Assembly (NCBI RefSeq): GCF_947496985.1
Contig: NZ_CANMEZ010000008.1
Coordinates: forward strand, 140,943-204,942
Length of the DNA: 64,000 nucleotides
Reading direction: 5' to 3'
Source of the DNA: an uncultured Kordia sp.
GTDB lineage: Bacteria > Bacteroidota > Bacteroidia > Flavobacteriales > Flavobacteriaceae
A model generated the notes under the pieces. The model had not been told where the DNA came from. It saw only the letters and a list, made by a program, of their open reading frames with translations, and ran no database searches. Shown here one piece after another: positions 1-8,133 of the stretch; the stretch's first letter is position 1; each line of letters opens with the position of its first letter. The translations under genes were made by a program, and so were the position numbers.

Positions 1-351
1 TGTCGTATCAAAAAAACCTGTAGTAATAGCTTCCAATCGGACATAAATAGTTTGTGGATTTACAGTATTACAAAAAGGTGTTGGCAAAGCATTGGTAGCT
101 GTATCTGCATCTAACTGTGACAAATGATACGTTACTGTATAATCCAATGGATTTTGAGTTCCTAAAACTTCAGGATCTTTCAAACTTAGGTCAAAACACA
201 TCAATCCATCATTTATATCATTAGGATCGATAGGATTCCCTGAAGTATAATTGTTGTTATCACAGACTTCAAAGTCACTTGGTTGATTTGCAACCTGTGC
301 ACTTATAATATTGATGAAAATTATAAATACAAATAATATAGTTTTTTTCAT
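1..351 (-). CDS. Secreted surface protein, N-terminal part only
   Basis: This is the first 117 codons of a protein that continues off the left edge. It starts with a clear signal peptide (MKKTILFVFIIFINIISAQ, cut after SAQ). The mature part opens with VCDNNNY, then DGLMCFDLSLKDPEVLG, VTYHLSQLDAD and IYVRLE. That is the repeated module (CDD..DG..FDL, VTYH..Q.DA, IYVR.E) seen in many large flavobacterial surface proteins that leave by the type IX secretion system. Such proteins normally end in a gliding-motility-type sorting domain, which is outside the window, so the export route is inferred. The exact function is unknown. Confidence 0.75.
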   Translation of the reverse strand, partial: MKKTILFVFIIFINIISAQVANQPSDFEVCDNNNYTSGNPIDPNDINDGLMCFDLSLKDPEVLGTQNPLDYTVTYHLSQLDADTATNALPTPFCNTVNPQTIYVRLEAITTGFFDTT

Positions 352-533
352 ATAGGTAACCGATTTTAATTTTCCAAAAATACTTTAAATCCTAAGCTTC
401 AGCAAGAAAAACTATCCATGATTATCGAATTAAAGGTTGAATTATTCTTAAAAAGTGTATAGACAAAAATACTCCCTGTCGTTTTACATATAGAAACAAC
501 ATCAAAGCATTTATAATTATGGAATAGCTTTGT

Positions 534-541
534 TATATTTG
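534..541 (+). promoter_or_regulatory. Promoter -7 element (TATATTTG) of the TrmH gene
   Basis: TATATTTG matches the Bacteroidetes TAnnTTTG element and lies only 4 bases before the start codon at 546, so the transcript would be leaderless or nearly so. Confidence 0.5.
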
Positions 542-545
542 CAGC

Positions 546-1352
546 ATGCACAAACAGGTTTCTAGCACTCAAAATTCTACGATTAAATACGTTCTTCAAT
601 TGCAAGAAAAATCAAGAAGTCGTAAAAAAGAAGGCAAATGTATTTTAGAAGGTTTTCGTGAGTTAACGCTTGCGCTAGATGGAAATTACACCATAGACAC
701 ACTATTATTTTACCCAGAAATTTGTTCACACGATAGCATTCAAGAATTGTTGAAAAACGCAAAAAACAAACCGGAATGCATTGAAATTTCAAAAGAAGTA
801 TATCAAAAAATTGCATATCGTGGAAGCACAGAAGGCGTTTTAGCCATTATGGAAACTAAAACGCATGCGCTTGACGCGATTTCATTTCATAACAAAACGC
901 CCTTAATTTTAGTTGCCGAAGCTCCTGAAAAACCTGGAAACATTGGCGCATTATTAAGAACTGCTGATGCAGCCAATGTAGATGCTGTTTTTATTGCCAA
1001 TCCAAAAACGGATTTATACAATCCAAATATTGTACGATCTAGTGTTGGTTGTGTATTTACCATACAAGTAGCAATGGGCAGTACCGCTGAAATCATTTCT
1101 TATTTACAAGAAAAGGAAATTTCAATTTATTGCGCAGCATTAAGTGCTTCAGAAAATTATCACAGCCAAGATTTCAAAAAAGCAACAGCCATTGTTGTAG
1201 GTACAGAAGCTACTGGTTTACGTGATGAATGGTTAAATAGTTCAACTCAAAACATCATAATTCCTATGCAAGGAAAAATAGATTCTATGAATGTTTCTGT
1301 TGCTGCTGCTATTTTAATTTTTGAAGCAAAACGCCAACGAGATTTTAGGTAA
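546..1352 (+). CDS. TrmH/SpoU-family RNA 2'-O-methyltransferase
   Basis: A 268-residue SPOUT methyltransferase that puts a methyl group from S-adenosylmethionine on a ribose 2'-OH in rRNA or tRNA. The three SpoU motifs are present: NIGALLRTADA at about residues 132-142, VVGTEATGL at 217-225, and IIPMQGKIDSMNVS at 238-251, which form the trefoil knot that binds the cofactor. The N-terminal third is the substrate-binding domain usual for the 250-270 residue members. The start fits the family because the conserved RKKEGKCILEG stretch follows at about residue 27. The RNA target (23S rRNA or tRNA) cannot be told from sequence. It converges on the small peptide gene, with 2 bases between the stop codons. 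Confidence 0.92.
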   Translation: MHKQVSSTQNSTIKYVLQLQEKSRSRKKEGKCILEGFRELTLALDGNYTIDTLLFYPEICSHDSIQELLKNAKNKPECIEISKEVYQKIAYRGSTEGVLAIMETKTHALDAISFHNKTPLILVAEAPEKPGNIGALLRTADAANVDAVFIANPKTDLYNPNIVRSSVGCVFTIQVAMGSTAEIISYLQEKEISIYCAALSASENYHSQDFKKATAIVVGTEATGLRDEWLNSSTQNIIIPMQGKIDSMNVSVAAAILIFEAKRQRDFR

Positions 1353-1354
1353 CA

Positions 1355-1534
1355 TTAATAGTCTGGACAACTAAACAATAACAAACATCTTCCTATTGGT
1401 TGCACACAAACCCAACAATCGGCAGCACCACAATCTGATGTCTGTGAACACGGCCCAAATCCACCACCTCTGATAGCACGCTGTTCTTTTTTGCCTAAAA
1501 TTTTAACTTCTGAAATGTTTAAAATAGTTTTCAT
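1355..1534 (-). CDS. Small Cys-rich peptide with a double-glycine leader
   Basis: A 59-codon gene. The first 24 residues look like a class II-type GG leader: MKTILNISEVKILGKKEQ, then RAIRGG. The core of about 35 residues after GG holds six cysteines (CSQTSDCGAADCWVC, then two more). GG leaders of this kind are cut by the peptidase domain of C39-type ABC exporters, and similar short peptides are common in Bacteroidetes. The leader lacks the LxLxK and ISNL box of the other peptides in this window, so it is a separate family. No exporter or modifying enzyme is adjacent. Its role (bacteriocin, signal or other) is unknown. Confidence 0.7.
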   Translation of the reverse strand: MKTILNISEVKILGKKEQRAIRGGGFGPCSQTSDCGAADCWVCVQPIGRCLLLFSCPDY

Positions 1535-1706
1535 GGTTTTATAATTTAAAGATTTGAATTAGAAGATACACAATACACTAATCTTCTTGATAAACCAATC
1601 ACATAAGATCACTACGGGAATACATTACAATCAGAAGCTTCATTTTATTTTTTAAATTCATTCCTCATACTTGTTTCTTCCGTTTCTTTATCTTAATTTT
1701 AATTTT

Positions 1707-3920
1707 ATGACAGAGATTGATATCGAAAAAGAAAACGCAGCCATTGCCAGACAGTACAAAGAACTGTTACGTATTAGTTATCAAATACTTTCTGATGAAG
1801 ACAAAAAAATCATCCGAAAAGCTTTTGATGTTGCTGTTGATGCGCACAAAGAACAACGAAGAAAAAGTGGAGAAGCGTACATTTTTCATCCAATAGCTGT
1901 TGCAAAAATTGTAGCTTCAGAAATTGGCTTAGATGCTACATCTATTGTTGCTGCACTACTTCATGATGTTGTGGAAGATACAGAGTACACACTTGAAGAC
2001 ATTGAACGTATGTTTGGTATTACCGTTGCTAAAATTGTAGATGGCCTGACCAAAATTTCACATCTTAAAAAAGATAAAGATGTCTCCATGCAAGCGGAAA
2101 ATTTCCGTAAAATGCTCTTAACCATCAACGATGATGTACGTGTAATTATTATCAAAATTGCAGATCGCTTGCACAATATGCAAACCATGGGCTCAATGCC
2201 AGCCCATAAACAAGTTAAAATTGCTTCTGAAACTTTATACATTTATGCGCCATTAGCACATAGAATTGGATTGTATAATATTAAAACTGAATTAGAAGAT
2301 TTAGGTTTAAAATATACAGAACCAGAAGTTTTCAATGATATTCAAAATAAAATTGAAGAAAGCAAAGAAGAACAACAAGAATATATTGACAACTTTGCTT
2401 CTATCATAAAAAATTCATTAGACAAAGAAGAACTTAGTTACGAAATTAAAGGGCGTTTCAAATCTATTTTTTCTATTCGTAGAAAAATGGTTAAACAAGT
2501 GGTTACTTTTGATGAAGTTTATGATAAATTTGCTATCAGAATTATATATGAAACGGCAACACCTGACAATGAAAAGTTTTTAGCCTGGAAGATTTATTCT
2601 ATTGTAACTGATCATTTTAGACCAAATCCTGTACGCTTGCGCGATTGGATTTCTTCACCAAAATCAACGGGTTATGAAGCATTACACATTACAGTAATGG
2701 GACCAAAAGGTCGTTGGGTTGAAGTACAAATTCGTTCGCATCGTATGCATGAAATTGCAGAAAAAGGATATGCAGCACATTTTAAATACAAACAAGGAGA
2801 ACAAAAAGAACAAGGGTTAGAGCCTTGGTTAAACAAACTACAAGAAGCTCTTGAAAATCAAGAAACTAATGCAGTTGACTTTGTAGAGCAATTCAAATTG
2901 AATTTATATGCAAAAGAAATATTTGTGTTTACACCTACGGGAGATTTACGATCATTACCAAAAGGCGCAACACCTCTAGACTTTGCATTTAGCATACATA
3001 CACAAGTTGGGTATCACACACGAGGCGCAAAAGTAAACGGAAAATTAGTTCCGTTAAGTCATGAATTAAAAAGTGGTGATCAGGTTGAAATTATTACTTC
3101 TGACAAATCGAAGCCAAATGCAAACTGGTTAGATTATGCAACAACTTCACGTGCACGTTCTCGTATAAAATCATCGTTACGTGAAGAAAAGAAAAGCATT
3201 GCTGAAGACGGAAAAGAAATTTTACGTCGTAAGTTGAAGCAATTAAAAATTGCGCTTGACGAAAAATCGATTAATGAATTGGTTAGTCATTTTAAACTAA
3301 AAACGAGTTTAGATTTATTCTATCGTGTTGGAATTGGCACGATTGACAATCAAAAATTAAAAGAATTTGCGTCACAACGTAGCAATAGTATTTTCAAATT
3401 CTTTAAAAACAAAATACGAAGATCTCCAAGCATTCCAATTGAGGAAATCAATCAGCCAGAAGTTTCCAATCGATATGATTTAATTGTTTTCGGGAAAGAA
3501 GAAGAAAAGCTTAATTATAAATTAGCAAATTGTTGCAATCCTATTCCTGGCGATCCAGTTTTTGGTTTTGTTACGGTAAATGAAGGTATCAAAGTTCATA
3601 AAAAAGATTGTCCAAATGCTGTGAGTTTGCAGGCAAATTATGCATACCGAATTATGGCTGCAAAGTGGATTGATTCTTCACAGGAAGAATTTACTGCGTT
3701 GTTAGAATTAACAGGAATTGACAATATGGGATTGGTGAACGAAGTCACAAAAATTATTTCAAATAATATGCATGTTAATATTAGAAACATCAGCTTTGAA
3801 ACTAATGATGGTATATTCACAGGAAGAATTACGGTGATTGTAAAAAATAATACCATTCTAAAGCGCCTAATGACAAATCTTAAAAAAATCAACGGAATCG
3901 AAAAAATAACTCGCGCTTAG
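1707..3920 (+). CDS. rel: Bifunctional (p)ppGpp synthetase/hydrolase (RelA/SpoT family)
   Basis: A 737-residue long RSH enzyme that makes and breaks the stringent-response alarmone (p)ppGpp. Domains in order: HD hydrolase domain (HDVVEDT at residues 86-92, an intact HDxxEDT motif), the synthetase domain (FDEVYDKFAIRII and SPKSTGYEALHITV), a TGS domain (FVFTPTGDLRSLPKGATPLDFAF), a zinc-finger/CC-like region (CCNPIPGDPVFGF) and a C-terminal ACT domain. Both catalytic halves look complete, so it is likely bifunctional. I chose the ATG at 1707 (MTEIDIEKEN); a TTG 36 bases upstream only adds a hydrophobic tail that does not look like part of the family. Confidence 0.95.
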   Translation: MTEIDIEKENAAIARQYKELLRISYQILSDEDKKIIRKAFDVAVDAHKEQRRKSGEAYIFHPIAVAKIVASEIGLDATSIVAALLHDVVEDTEYTLEDIERMFGITVAKIVDGLTKISHLKKDKDVSMQAENFRKMLLTINDDVRVIIIKIADRLHNMQTMGSMPAHKQVKIASETLYIYAPLAHRIGLYNIKTELEDLGLKYTEPEVFNDIQNKIEESKEEQQEYIDNFASIIKNSLDKEELSYEIKGRFKSIFSIRRKMVKQVVTFDEVYDKFAIRIIYETATPDNEKFLAWKIYSIVTDHFRPNPVRLRDWISSPKSTGYEALHITVMGPKGRWVEVQIRSHRMHEIAEKGYAAHFKYKQGEQKEQGLEPWLNKLQEALENQETNAVDFVEQFKLNLYAKEIFVFTPTGDLRSLPKGATPLDFAFSIHTQVGYHTRGAKVNGKLVPLSHELKSGDQVEIITSDKSKPNANWLDYATTSRARSRIKSSLREEKKSIAEDGKEILRRKLKQLKIALDEKSINELVSHFKLKTSLDLFYRVGIGTIDNQKLKEFASQRSNSIFKFFKNKIRRSPSIPIEEINQPEVSNRYDLIVFGKEEEKLNYKLANCCNPIPGDPVFGFVTVNEGIKVHKKDCPNAVSLQANYAYRIMAAKWIDSSQEEFTALLELTGIDNMGLVNEVTKIISNNMHVNIRNISFETNDGIFTGRITVIVKNNTILKRLMTNLKKINGIEKITRA

Positions 3921-3994
3921 TATTACATGATAAATGAGATTAAAGTTTTATAAATTCTCTCATATATAGTGTTTATAAAGAAATTAAGAAAACT

Positions 3995-4627
3995 ATGTTT
4001 GGAATCATAAATTTTGAAGCGTTTATAATTGCTGGATTAATTCTGAATATAACACCCGGAGCAGATACAATGTATATTCTTGGAAGAAGTATTTCGCAAG
4101 GAAAAAAAGCAGGGATTTTATCTGTATTAGGCATATCAACTGGTGCTATTTTTCATATCATTTTTGCAACATTAGGATTATCAATCATCCTTGCAAAATC
4201 GGCAACAGCTTTTGAGTTTGTTAAATATTTAGGAGCTGCTTATCTTATCTATTTAGGAATTAAAACCATTTTAAATAAAAGTGAGGAAACATTTGAATTG
4301 AATAGTAAAAATGAAATTGTGAATTATAAAAAAATATACTTCTCTGGAGTGTTAACAAACATTTTAAACCCGAAAGTAGCTTTATTTTTCTTAGCATTTT
4401 TACCTCAATTTATTGATCCAAATTATGTACAAAATTCACTTCCTTTCTTATTACTAGGAATTACATTTTTACTCACAGGAACAATTTGGTGTTTAATATT
4501 GGCTTTATTTGCTTCAAAATTATCAAACCGAATCAGAAAAAATTACAAAATAAAAGTATGGTTAGATAAAATAACTGGAGGAATTTTTGTCGCACTTGGA
4601 ATAAAACTAGCGTTGATGAAAAAATAA
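3995..4627 (+). CDS. LysE/RhtB-family amino-acid exporter
   Basis: A 210-residue inner-membrane protein with about six membrane segments. The family signature is near the N-terminus (AGLILNITPGADTMYILGRSISQGKKAG; here the P-G-A/P-D-T core is seen) and a second conserved segment GVLTNILNPKVALFFLAFLP lies in the middle. LysE/RhtB proteins export basic or neutral amino acids, or homoserine lactones, using the proton gradient. The substrate cannot be predicted. It stands alone between the rel gene and the oppositely oriented peptide array. Confidence 0.9.
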   Translation: MFGIINFEAFIIAGLILNITPGADTMYILGRSISQGKKAGILSVLGISTGAIFHIIFATLGLSIILAKSATAFEFVKYLGAAYLIYLGIKTILNKSEETFELNSKNEIVNYKKIYFSGVLTNILNPKVALFFLAFLPQFIDPNYVQNSLPFLLLGITFLLTGTIWCLILALFASKLSNRIRKNYKIKVWLDKITGGIFVALGIKLALMKK

Positions 4628-4677
4628 TAGTTATTTGTAAGTTATAAACGGTCTCTTTTCTGATCAAAAATAAATCT

Positions 4678-4725
4678 AAAAAGAAAGCTGCCAGACGATA
4701 TTAAAAAACATCCCAGACAGCTTTC
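4678..4725 (-). terminator. Rho-independent terminator closing the peptide array
   Basis: Read on the minus strand, GAAAGCTG and CAGCTTTC form a stem, followed by TTTTT. It lies 31 bases past the stop of the last peptide gene of the array. Confidence 0.6.
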
Positions 4726-4756
4726 GGGTTACAATAACTAGTAGTAACTTAATTTA

Positions 4757-4963
4757 TTATCCTCCACACTCTTCAGGACATGTTAACGAACAATAACATG
4801 TAGCAATAATAGTACATGCATCCTGTTTTGTTTTGATAGTTTCCTTTATTGTTGTAGGATTCTGAACTGTCATTTCGGTCCCTCCTTGTACACTTTTACT
4901 ATGCAAATTAGAAATGATTTTTTTCCTTAATTGCAGTTTTTCCTTGAAATCTTTTTTCTTCAT
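4757..4963 (-). CDS. Lanthipeptide-like precursor peptide, array member 4
   Basis: A 68-residue precursor. The leader runs MKKKDFKEKLQLRKK then IISNL and ends in GG at about residue 28. The core has nine Thr, one Ser and five Cys packed at the C-terminal end (DACTIIATCYCSLTCPEECGG region). Thr/Ser plus Cys is the raw material of lanthionine rings, and the LxLxK...ISNL box is the type of leader seen in Bacteroidetes class I lanthipeptide precursors such as pinensin. The family assignment is from recall of that leader. It is the last gene of the four-gene array, before a terminator. Confidence 0.75.
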   Translation of the reverse strand: MKKKDFKEKLQLRKKIISNLHSKSVQGGTEMTVQNPTTIKETIKTKQDACTIIATCYCSLTCPEECGG

Positions 4964-5103
4964 AATGTGTTAAATTTAATATATGTGTAAGTTAATTACA
5001 TGCTTTTTTATGTGAAAAGTAAAACTATTTTTGTTTCGCAAAAAATGTACAATTAGCTCCTAATCAATTATCTATTATATATTTTTAATACATGCAACTA
5101 GCT

Positions 5104-5349
5104 TTATCGACAATTACAATCAGTTTTACAAATAGAATTCTCTGTATCAGGACAAGTTTCGTTAGTTATTTCAGTAACACACAGTCCTGGTCTTGTAAAA
5201 TGTTCTATAGTAATTTTAATTGTCTTCACAACTATAAAAGTCGTTGCAGGTACAATAGTTGCAGTTCCTCCTGTAATACTATTTTTCTGTAAACTTGAAA
5301 TAACATTTTTATTCAAGTTCAATCTTGAATTGAAATCTTTTTTCTTCAT
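5104..5349 (-). CDS. Lanthipeptide-like precursor peptide, array member 3
   Basis: An 81-residue precursor with the shared leader (MKKKDFNSRLNLNK, VISSL, ITGG ending at about residue 28). The core is Thr-rich with five Cys in the last 30 residues (LCVTEITNETCPD, SICKTDCNCR). It shares the core pattern TTF/YIIV.TIKI..EH with array member 2, so the two cores have a common origin in their first half and differ at the end. No processing enzyme is near. A hairpin at 5402-5435 separates it from member 2, so it may have its own promoter. Confidence 0.75.
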   Translation of the reverse strand: MKKKDFNSRLNLNKNVISSLQKNSITGGTATIVPATTFIVVKTIKITIEHFTRPGLCVTEITNETCPDTENSICKTDCNCR

Positions 5350-5401
5350 AGGTATAATTCTTTGTATTACTAAATTCGTTTATCCGTAAAAAATAAAAAC
5401 T

Positions 5402-5435
5402 ATAAAATCACCACTAATGCTCGTGGTGATTTTAT
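5402..5435 (-). terminator. Strong hairpin between array members 2 and 3
   Basis: A perfect 13-bp stem (ATAAAATCACCAC / GTGGTGATTTTAT) with an 8-base loop. It sits just past the stop of the 5445-5708 gene and the stem ends in T-rich sequence on either strand. It can end or weaken transcription from the first two peptide genes into the last two. Confidence 0.65.
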
Positions 5436-5444
5436 AATTTTTAT

Positions 5445-5708
5445 TTATTCAGTTGTAGTAGGCACGGGCGTTGATGTTGTTGCTGGTACTGGTGTCGATG
5501 TCGTAACTGTTGTCATTGTACAATCAGTTTCTACTGATTTACAAATACGTGGATTTGTAATATGTTCCGTTAAAATTTTAATCGTTGTTACAATAATGTA
5601 AGTTCCAGTAGTAATGGAATCAGTTCCACCTTGAATACTGTGTTCTTGTAAATTAGAAATTACTCTTTTTCCTAATTTAAGATTGTTATTAACTTCTCTT
5701 TTTTTCAT
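5445..5708 (-). CDS. Lanthipeptide-like precursor peptide with Thr/Pro repeats, array member 2
   Basis: An 87-residue precursor with the shared leader (MKKREVNNNLKLGKR, VISNL, IQGG). The first half of the core resembles array member 3 (IIVTTIKILTEHITNP). The core has only two Cys (RICKSVETDC). The last 20 residues are a low-complexity Thr/Ser/Pro tail built on a repeated TSTPVP unit, seen twice. Such a tail has many Thr for dehydration or glycosylation but no Cys for rings. The repeat could have grown by slippage. It is 20 bases from the first array gene. Confidence 0.72.
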   Translation of the reverse strand: MKKREVNNNLKLGKRVISNLQEHSIQGGTDSITTGTYIIVTTIKILTEHITNPRICKSVETDCTMTTVTTSTPVPATTSTPVPTTTE

Positions 5709-5728
5709 GAATATTGGTTTTTTAAAGT

Positions 5729-5980
5729 TTAATTAGAACAAGCTTCCGTATGACATGCATCCATGCAGGTTGGCGGAATCGTTGTTATTCGTGTAGTATC
5801 AACAGGACATTCTTTTTCTGTATTTCCACCTGCGCAAATACGTTTATCTGTCCATTTTATGGTCGTAATCTGAATTGGGTCGGAAACAACGTCAGTTCCT
5901 CCATGAAGACGATTTTGTTGTAAATTAGAAATGACTTTTTTCCCTAAACTAAGCTTACTGTTAAATTCTTTTTTTTTCAT
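5729..5980 (-). CDS. Lanthipeptide-like precursor peptide, array member 1
   Basis: An 83-residue precursor and the first gene of the minus-strand array. Leader: MKKKEFNSKLSLGKK, VISNL, then LHGG near residue 27. The core contains five Cys (RICAGG, KECPVD, PTCMDACHTEACSN) and many Thr (TTIKWTD, TTRITTIPPT). The KWTDKRIC segment aligns with the NPRICKS and RPGLCV segments of members 2 and 3, so the cores are diverged copies. Function as bacteriocin, signal or surface peptide is not known. Confidence 0.75.
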   Translation of the reverse strand: MKKKEFNSKLSLGKKVISNLQQNRLHGGTDVVSDPIQITTIKWTDKRICAGGNTEKECPVDTTRITTIPPTCMDACHTEACSN

Positions 5981-6227
5981 GATATATAAAATAGTACGTT
6001 ACACTACATTCAAATACACATCAAAAATTTGATGTATAAGCGATACTGTTTTATATATTTATAGGAGAATATATATTTCTGAAAATCAGAATTATACTTA
6101 ATAAAAGTACGCTATTAATTATAAAAAAACAAAAGTTATACAATTCTCATGTGTTAAAATCATTGCACTTTTCAATTAGTTTTGAATTCCAACACATATT
6201 TGTATCCAAAAATTTGAAAAATAAGTG

Positions 6228-6235
6228 TAACTTTG
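6228..6235 (+). promoter_or_regulatory. Promoter -7 element (TAACTTTG) of fur-purA
   Basis: TAACTTTG fits TAnnTTTG. It overlaps a possible TTG start at 6233, which rules that start out and supports the ATG at 6257. Confidence 0.6.
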
Positions 6236-6256
6236 TCATTTAAATCTTCAGCCAAG

Positions 6257-6709
6257 ATGCAACAACAAATGGAGGAAAATAATCAAGATATTGTAAAAAA
6301 CGTTTTTACAAAGTTTTTAGAAGATAACGGACATCGAAAAACTCCAGAGCGCTTTGCCATACTACAAGAAATTTACGAAAGCGAAGAACACTTCGATATA
6401 GAGTCGTTATACATTAAAATGAAAAACAAAAACTATAGAGTAAGTAGAGCCACGCTTTACAACACTATAGAACTTTTATTAGATAGCAACTTAGTTCGTA
6501 AACATCAATTTGGGCAAAACCAAGCACACTACGAAAAATCATACTTTGATAAACAACACGATCACATTATCCTAACTGATTCAGGAGAAGTGATGGAATT
6601 CTGTGATCCACGAATTCAAAGTATCAAAAAAACAATAGAAGAAATCTTTGATATTGACATTCACAATCATTCATTGTATTTCTACGCTACAAAGAAAAAC
6701 AACAACTAA
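6257..6709 (+). CDS. Fur-family metal-dependent transcriptional repressor
   Basis: A 150-residue regulator. The N-terminal winged helix covers [18 protein letters not shown] and the recognition helix region [18 protein letters not shown]. The metal-binding dimerisation half has HFDIESLY, then [16 protein letters not shown]. The CxxC structural zinc pair present in E. coli Fur (CLDC) is replaced by T and S here. Whether it senses iron, zinc or peroxide cannot be told. It is followed after 28 bases by purA, probably in one operon. The start at 6257 is set by the promoter position; 6269 is an alternative. Confidence 0.88.
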   Translation: MQQQMEENNQDIVKNVFTKFLEDNGHRKTPERFAILQEIYESEEHFDIESLYIKMKNKNYRVSRATLYNTIELLLDSNLVRKHQFGQNQAHYEKSYFDKQHDHIILTDSGEVMEFCDPRIQSIKKTIEEIFDIDIHNHSLYFYATKKNNN

Positions 6710-6737
6710 CAACAACACACTAACTCAATTTAATACA

Positions 6738-8009
6738 ATGGCAGTAGATTTACTACTCGGACTTCAATGGGGAGACGAAGGCAAAGGAAAAATTGTTGAC
6801 GTTTTGACCGCCAACTACGATATTATTGCTCGTTTTCAAGGTGGACCAAATGCAGGACATACACTAGAATTTGACGGAATTAAACACGTATTACGTACCA
6901 TTCCTTCTGGAATTTTTCACGAAACAGCAACGAATGTTATCGGAAATGGTGTCGTAATCGACCCAGTAGTTTTCAAAAAAGAATTAGATGGTTTGGAAAA
7001 ATTTAATATTGATATTAAAACCAAACTCATTATTTCAAGAAAAGCACATTTAATTCTTCCAACGCATCGCTTGCTTGATGCAGCTTCTGAAGCTTCTAAA
7101 GGAAAAGCAAAAATTGGTTCTACACTTAAAGGTATTGGACCAACTTACATGGACAAAACTGGAAGAAACGGAATTCGTGTTGGAGACTTAGAATTAGACA
7201 ACTGGAAAGAAAAGTATCGTGCTTTAACAAACAAGCACGAAGCAATGATTAATTTCTACAACGTTGATGTTCAGTACGATTTAGAAGAAATGGAAACTGA
7301 ATTTTTTGAAGCTGTAGAGGTTTTAAAATCATTACAGTTTATAGATAGTGAAGAATATTTACACCAAGCGCAAAAAAGTGGAAAAACTATTTTAGCAGAA
7401 GGTGCACAAGGCTCTTTATTAGATGTTGACTTCGGAACGTATCCGTTTGTAACTTCTTCTACAACAACTGCCGCTGGTGCATGTACAGGTTTAGGAGTTG
7501 CTCCAAACAAAATAAAAGATGTATTCGGAATTTTCAAAGCATATACAACTCGTGTAGGTTCAGGACCATTTCCAACGGAATTATTTGATGAAGTTGGTTC
7601 AGAAATGGCTCGTATTGGAAACGAATTTGGCGCTGTAACAGGAAGACCAAGGCGTTGCGGATGGTTAGATTTAGTTGCCTTAAAATACACTGCACAGATA
7701 AACGGTGTTACACAACTAATGATGATGAAAGGCGATGTGCTTTCTGGATTTAAAACCTTAAAAGTATGTACTGGTTACAAATATAAAGGGGAAACTATTT
7801 CACATCTTCCATATAATATTGAACCTGAAAACATAGAACCTATTTATACAGAGTTCAAAGGTTGGAAAGAAGACTTAACCAAAATGTCTGATCCTTCTCA
7901 ATTTCCAAAAGAATTGAATGATTACATTGATTTCTTAGAAAAGGAACTTGAAATACCTATTAAAATCGTTTCTGTCGGTCCAGATAGAACACAAACAATA
8001 CATAGATAA
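6738..8009 (+). CDS. purA: Adenylosuccinate synthetase
   Basis: A 423-residue enzyme joining IMP and aspartate with GTP to form adenylosuccinate, the first committed step to AMP. Visible motifs: GDEGKGK at residues 12-18 (GTP loop), GGPNAGHT, GIGPTYMDK, the FGTYPFVTSS active-site segment, TRVGSGPFPTEL and TGRPRRCGWLDLVAL, and VGPDRTQTI at the C-terminus. Length is normal. The ATG at 6738 (MAVDLLLGLQWG) starts exactly at the conserved N-terminus; an upstream in-frame start inside fur is not credible. A terminator follows the stop. Confidence 0.97.
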   Translation: MAVDLLLGLQWGDEGKGKIVDVLTANYDIIARFQGGPNAGHTLEFDGIKHVLRTIPSGIFHETATNVIGNGVVIDPVVFKKELDGLEKFNIDIKTKLIISRKAHLILPTHRLLDAASEASKGKAKIGSTLKGIGPTYMDKTGRNGIRVGDLELDNWKEKYRALTNKHEAMINFYNVDVQYDLEEMETEFFEAVEVLKSLQFIDSEEYLHQAQKSGKTILAEGAQGSLLDVDFGTYPFVTSSTTTAAGACTGLGVAPNKIKDVFGIFKAYTTRVGSGPFPTELFDEVGSEMARIGNEFGAVTGRPRRCGWLDLVALKYTAQINGVTQLMMMKGDVLSGFKTLKVCTGYKYKGETISHLPYNIEPENIEPIYTEFKGWKEDLTKMSDPSQFPKELNDYIDFLEKELEIPIKIVSVGPDRTQTIHR

Positions 8010-8013
8010 TCAC

Positions 8014-8043
8014 AAAAAAAGCTTCCAAATGGGAGCTTTTTTT
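8014..8043 (+). terminator. Rho-independent terminator after purA
   Basis: AAAGCTTCC and GGGAGCTTT form a short stem around AAAT, followed by a run of T, 5 bases after the purA stop. Confidence 0.8.
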
Positions 8044-8109
8044 AATTTACACTAAAATCATTTTAACATTTTTTATAGATTTAGGAATGGTTTTTGTTCA
8101 GTTTTTGAG

Positions 8110-8117
8110 TAACTTTG
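8110..8117 (+). promoter_or_regulatory. Promoter -7 element (TAACTTTG) of the mutL operon
   Basis: TAACTTTG lies 16 bases before the ATG at 8134 and is identical to the fur promoter element. Confidence 0.6.
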
Positions 8118-8133
8118 ATATAATTCTACGCCT

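Noticed and set aside
5092..5292. A 66-codon Cys-rich frame on the plus strand opposite a peptide gene
   Set aside because: It is the complement of the Cys/Thr-rich core of the 5104-5349 gene, has no leader and no promoter, so it is a shadow.
7271..7690. A 139-codon frame opposite purA
   Set aside because: Antisense to a highly conserved part of purA; the composition is a mirror of the purA codons.
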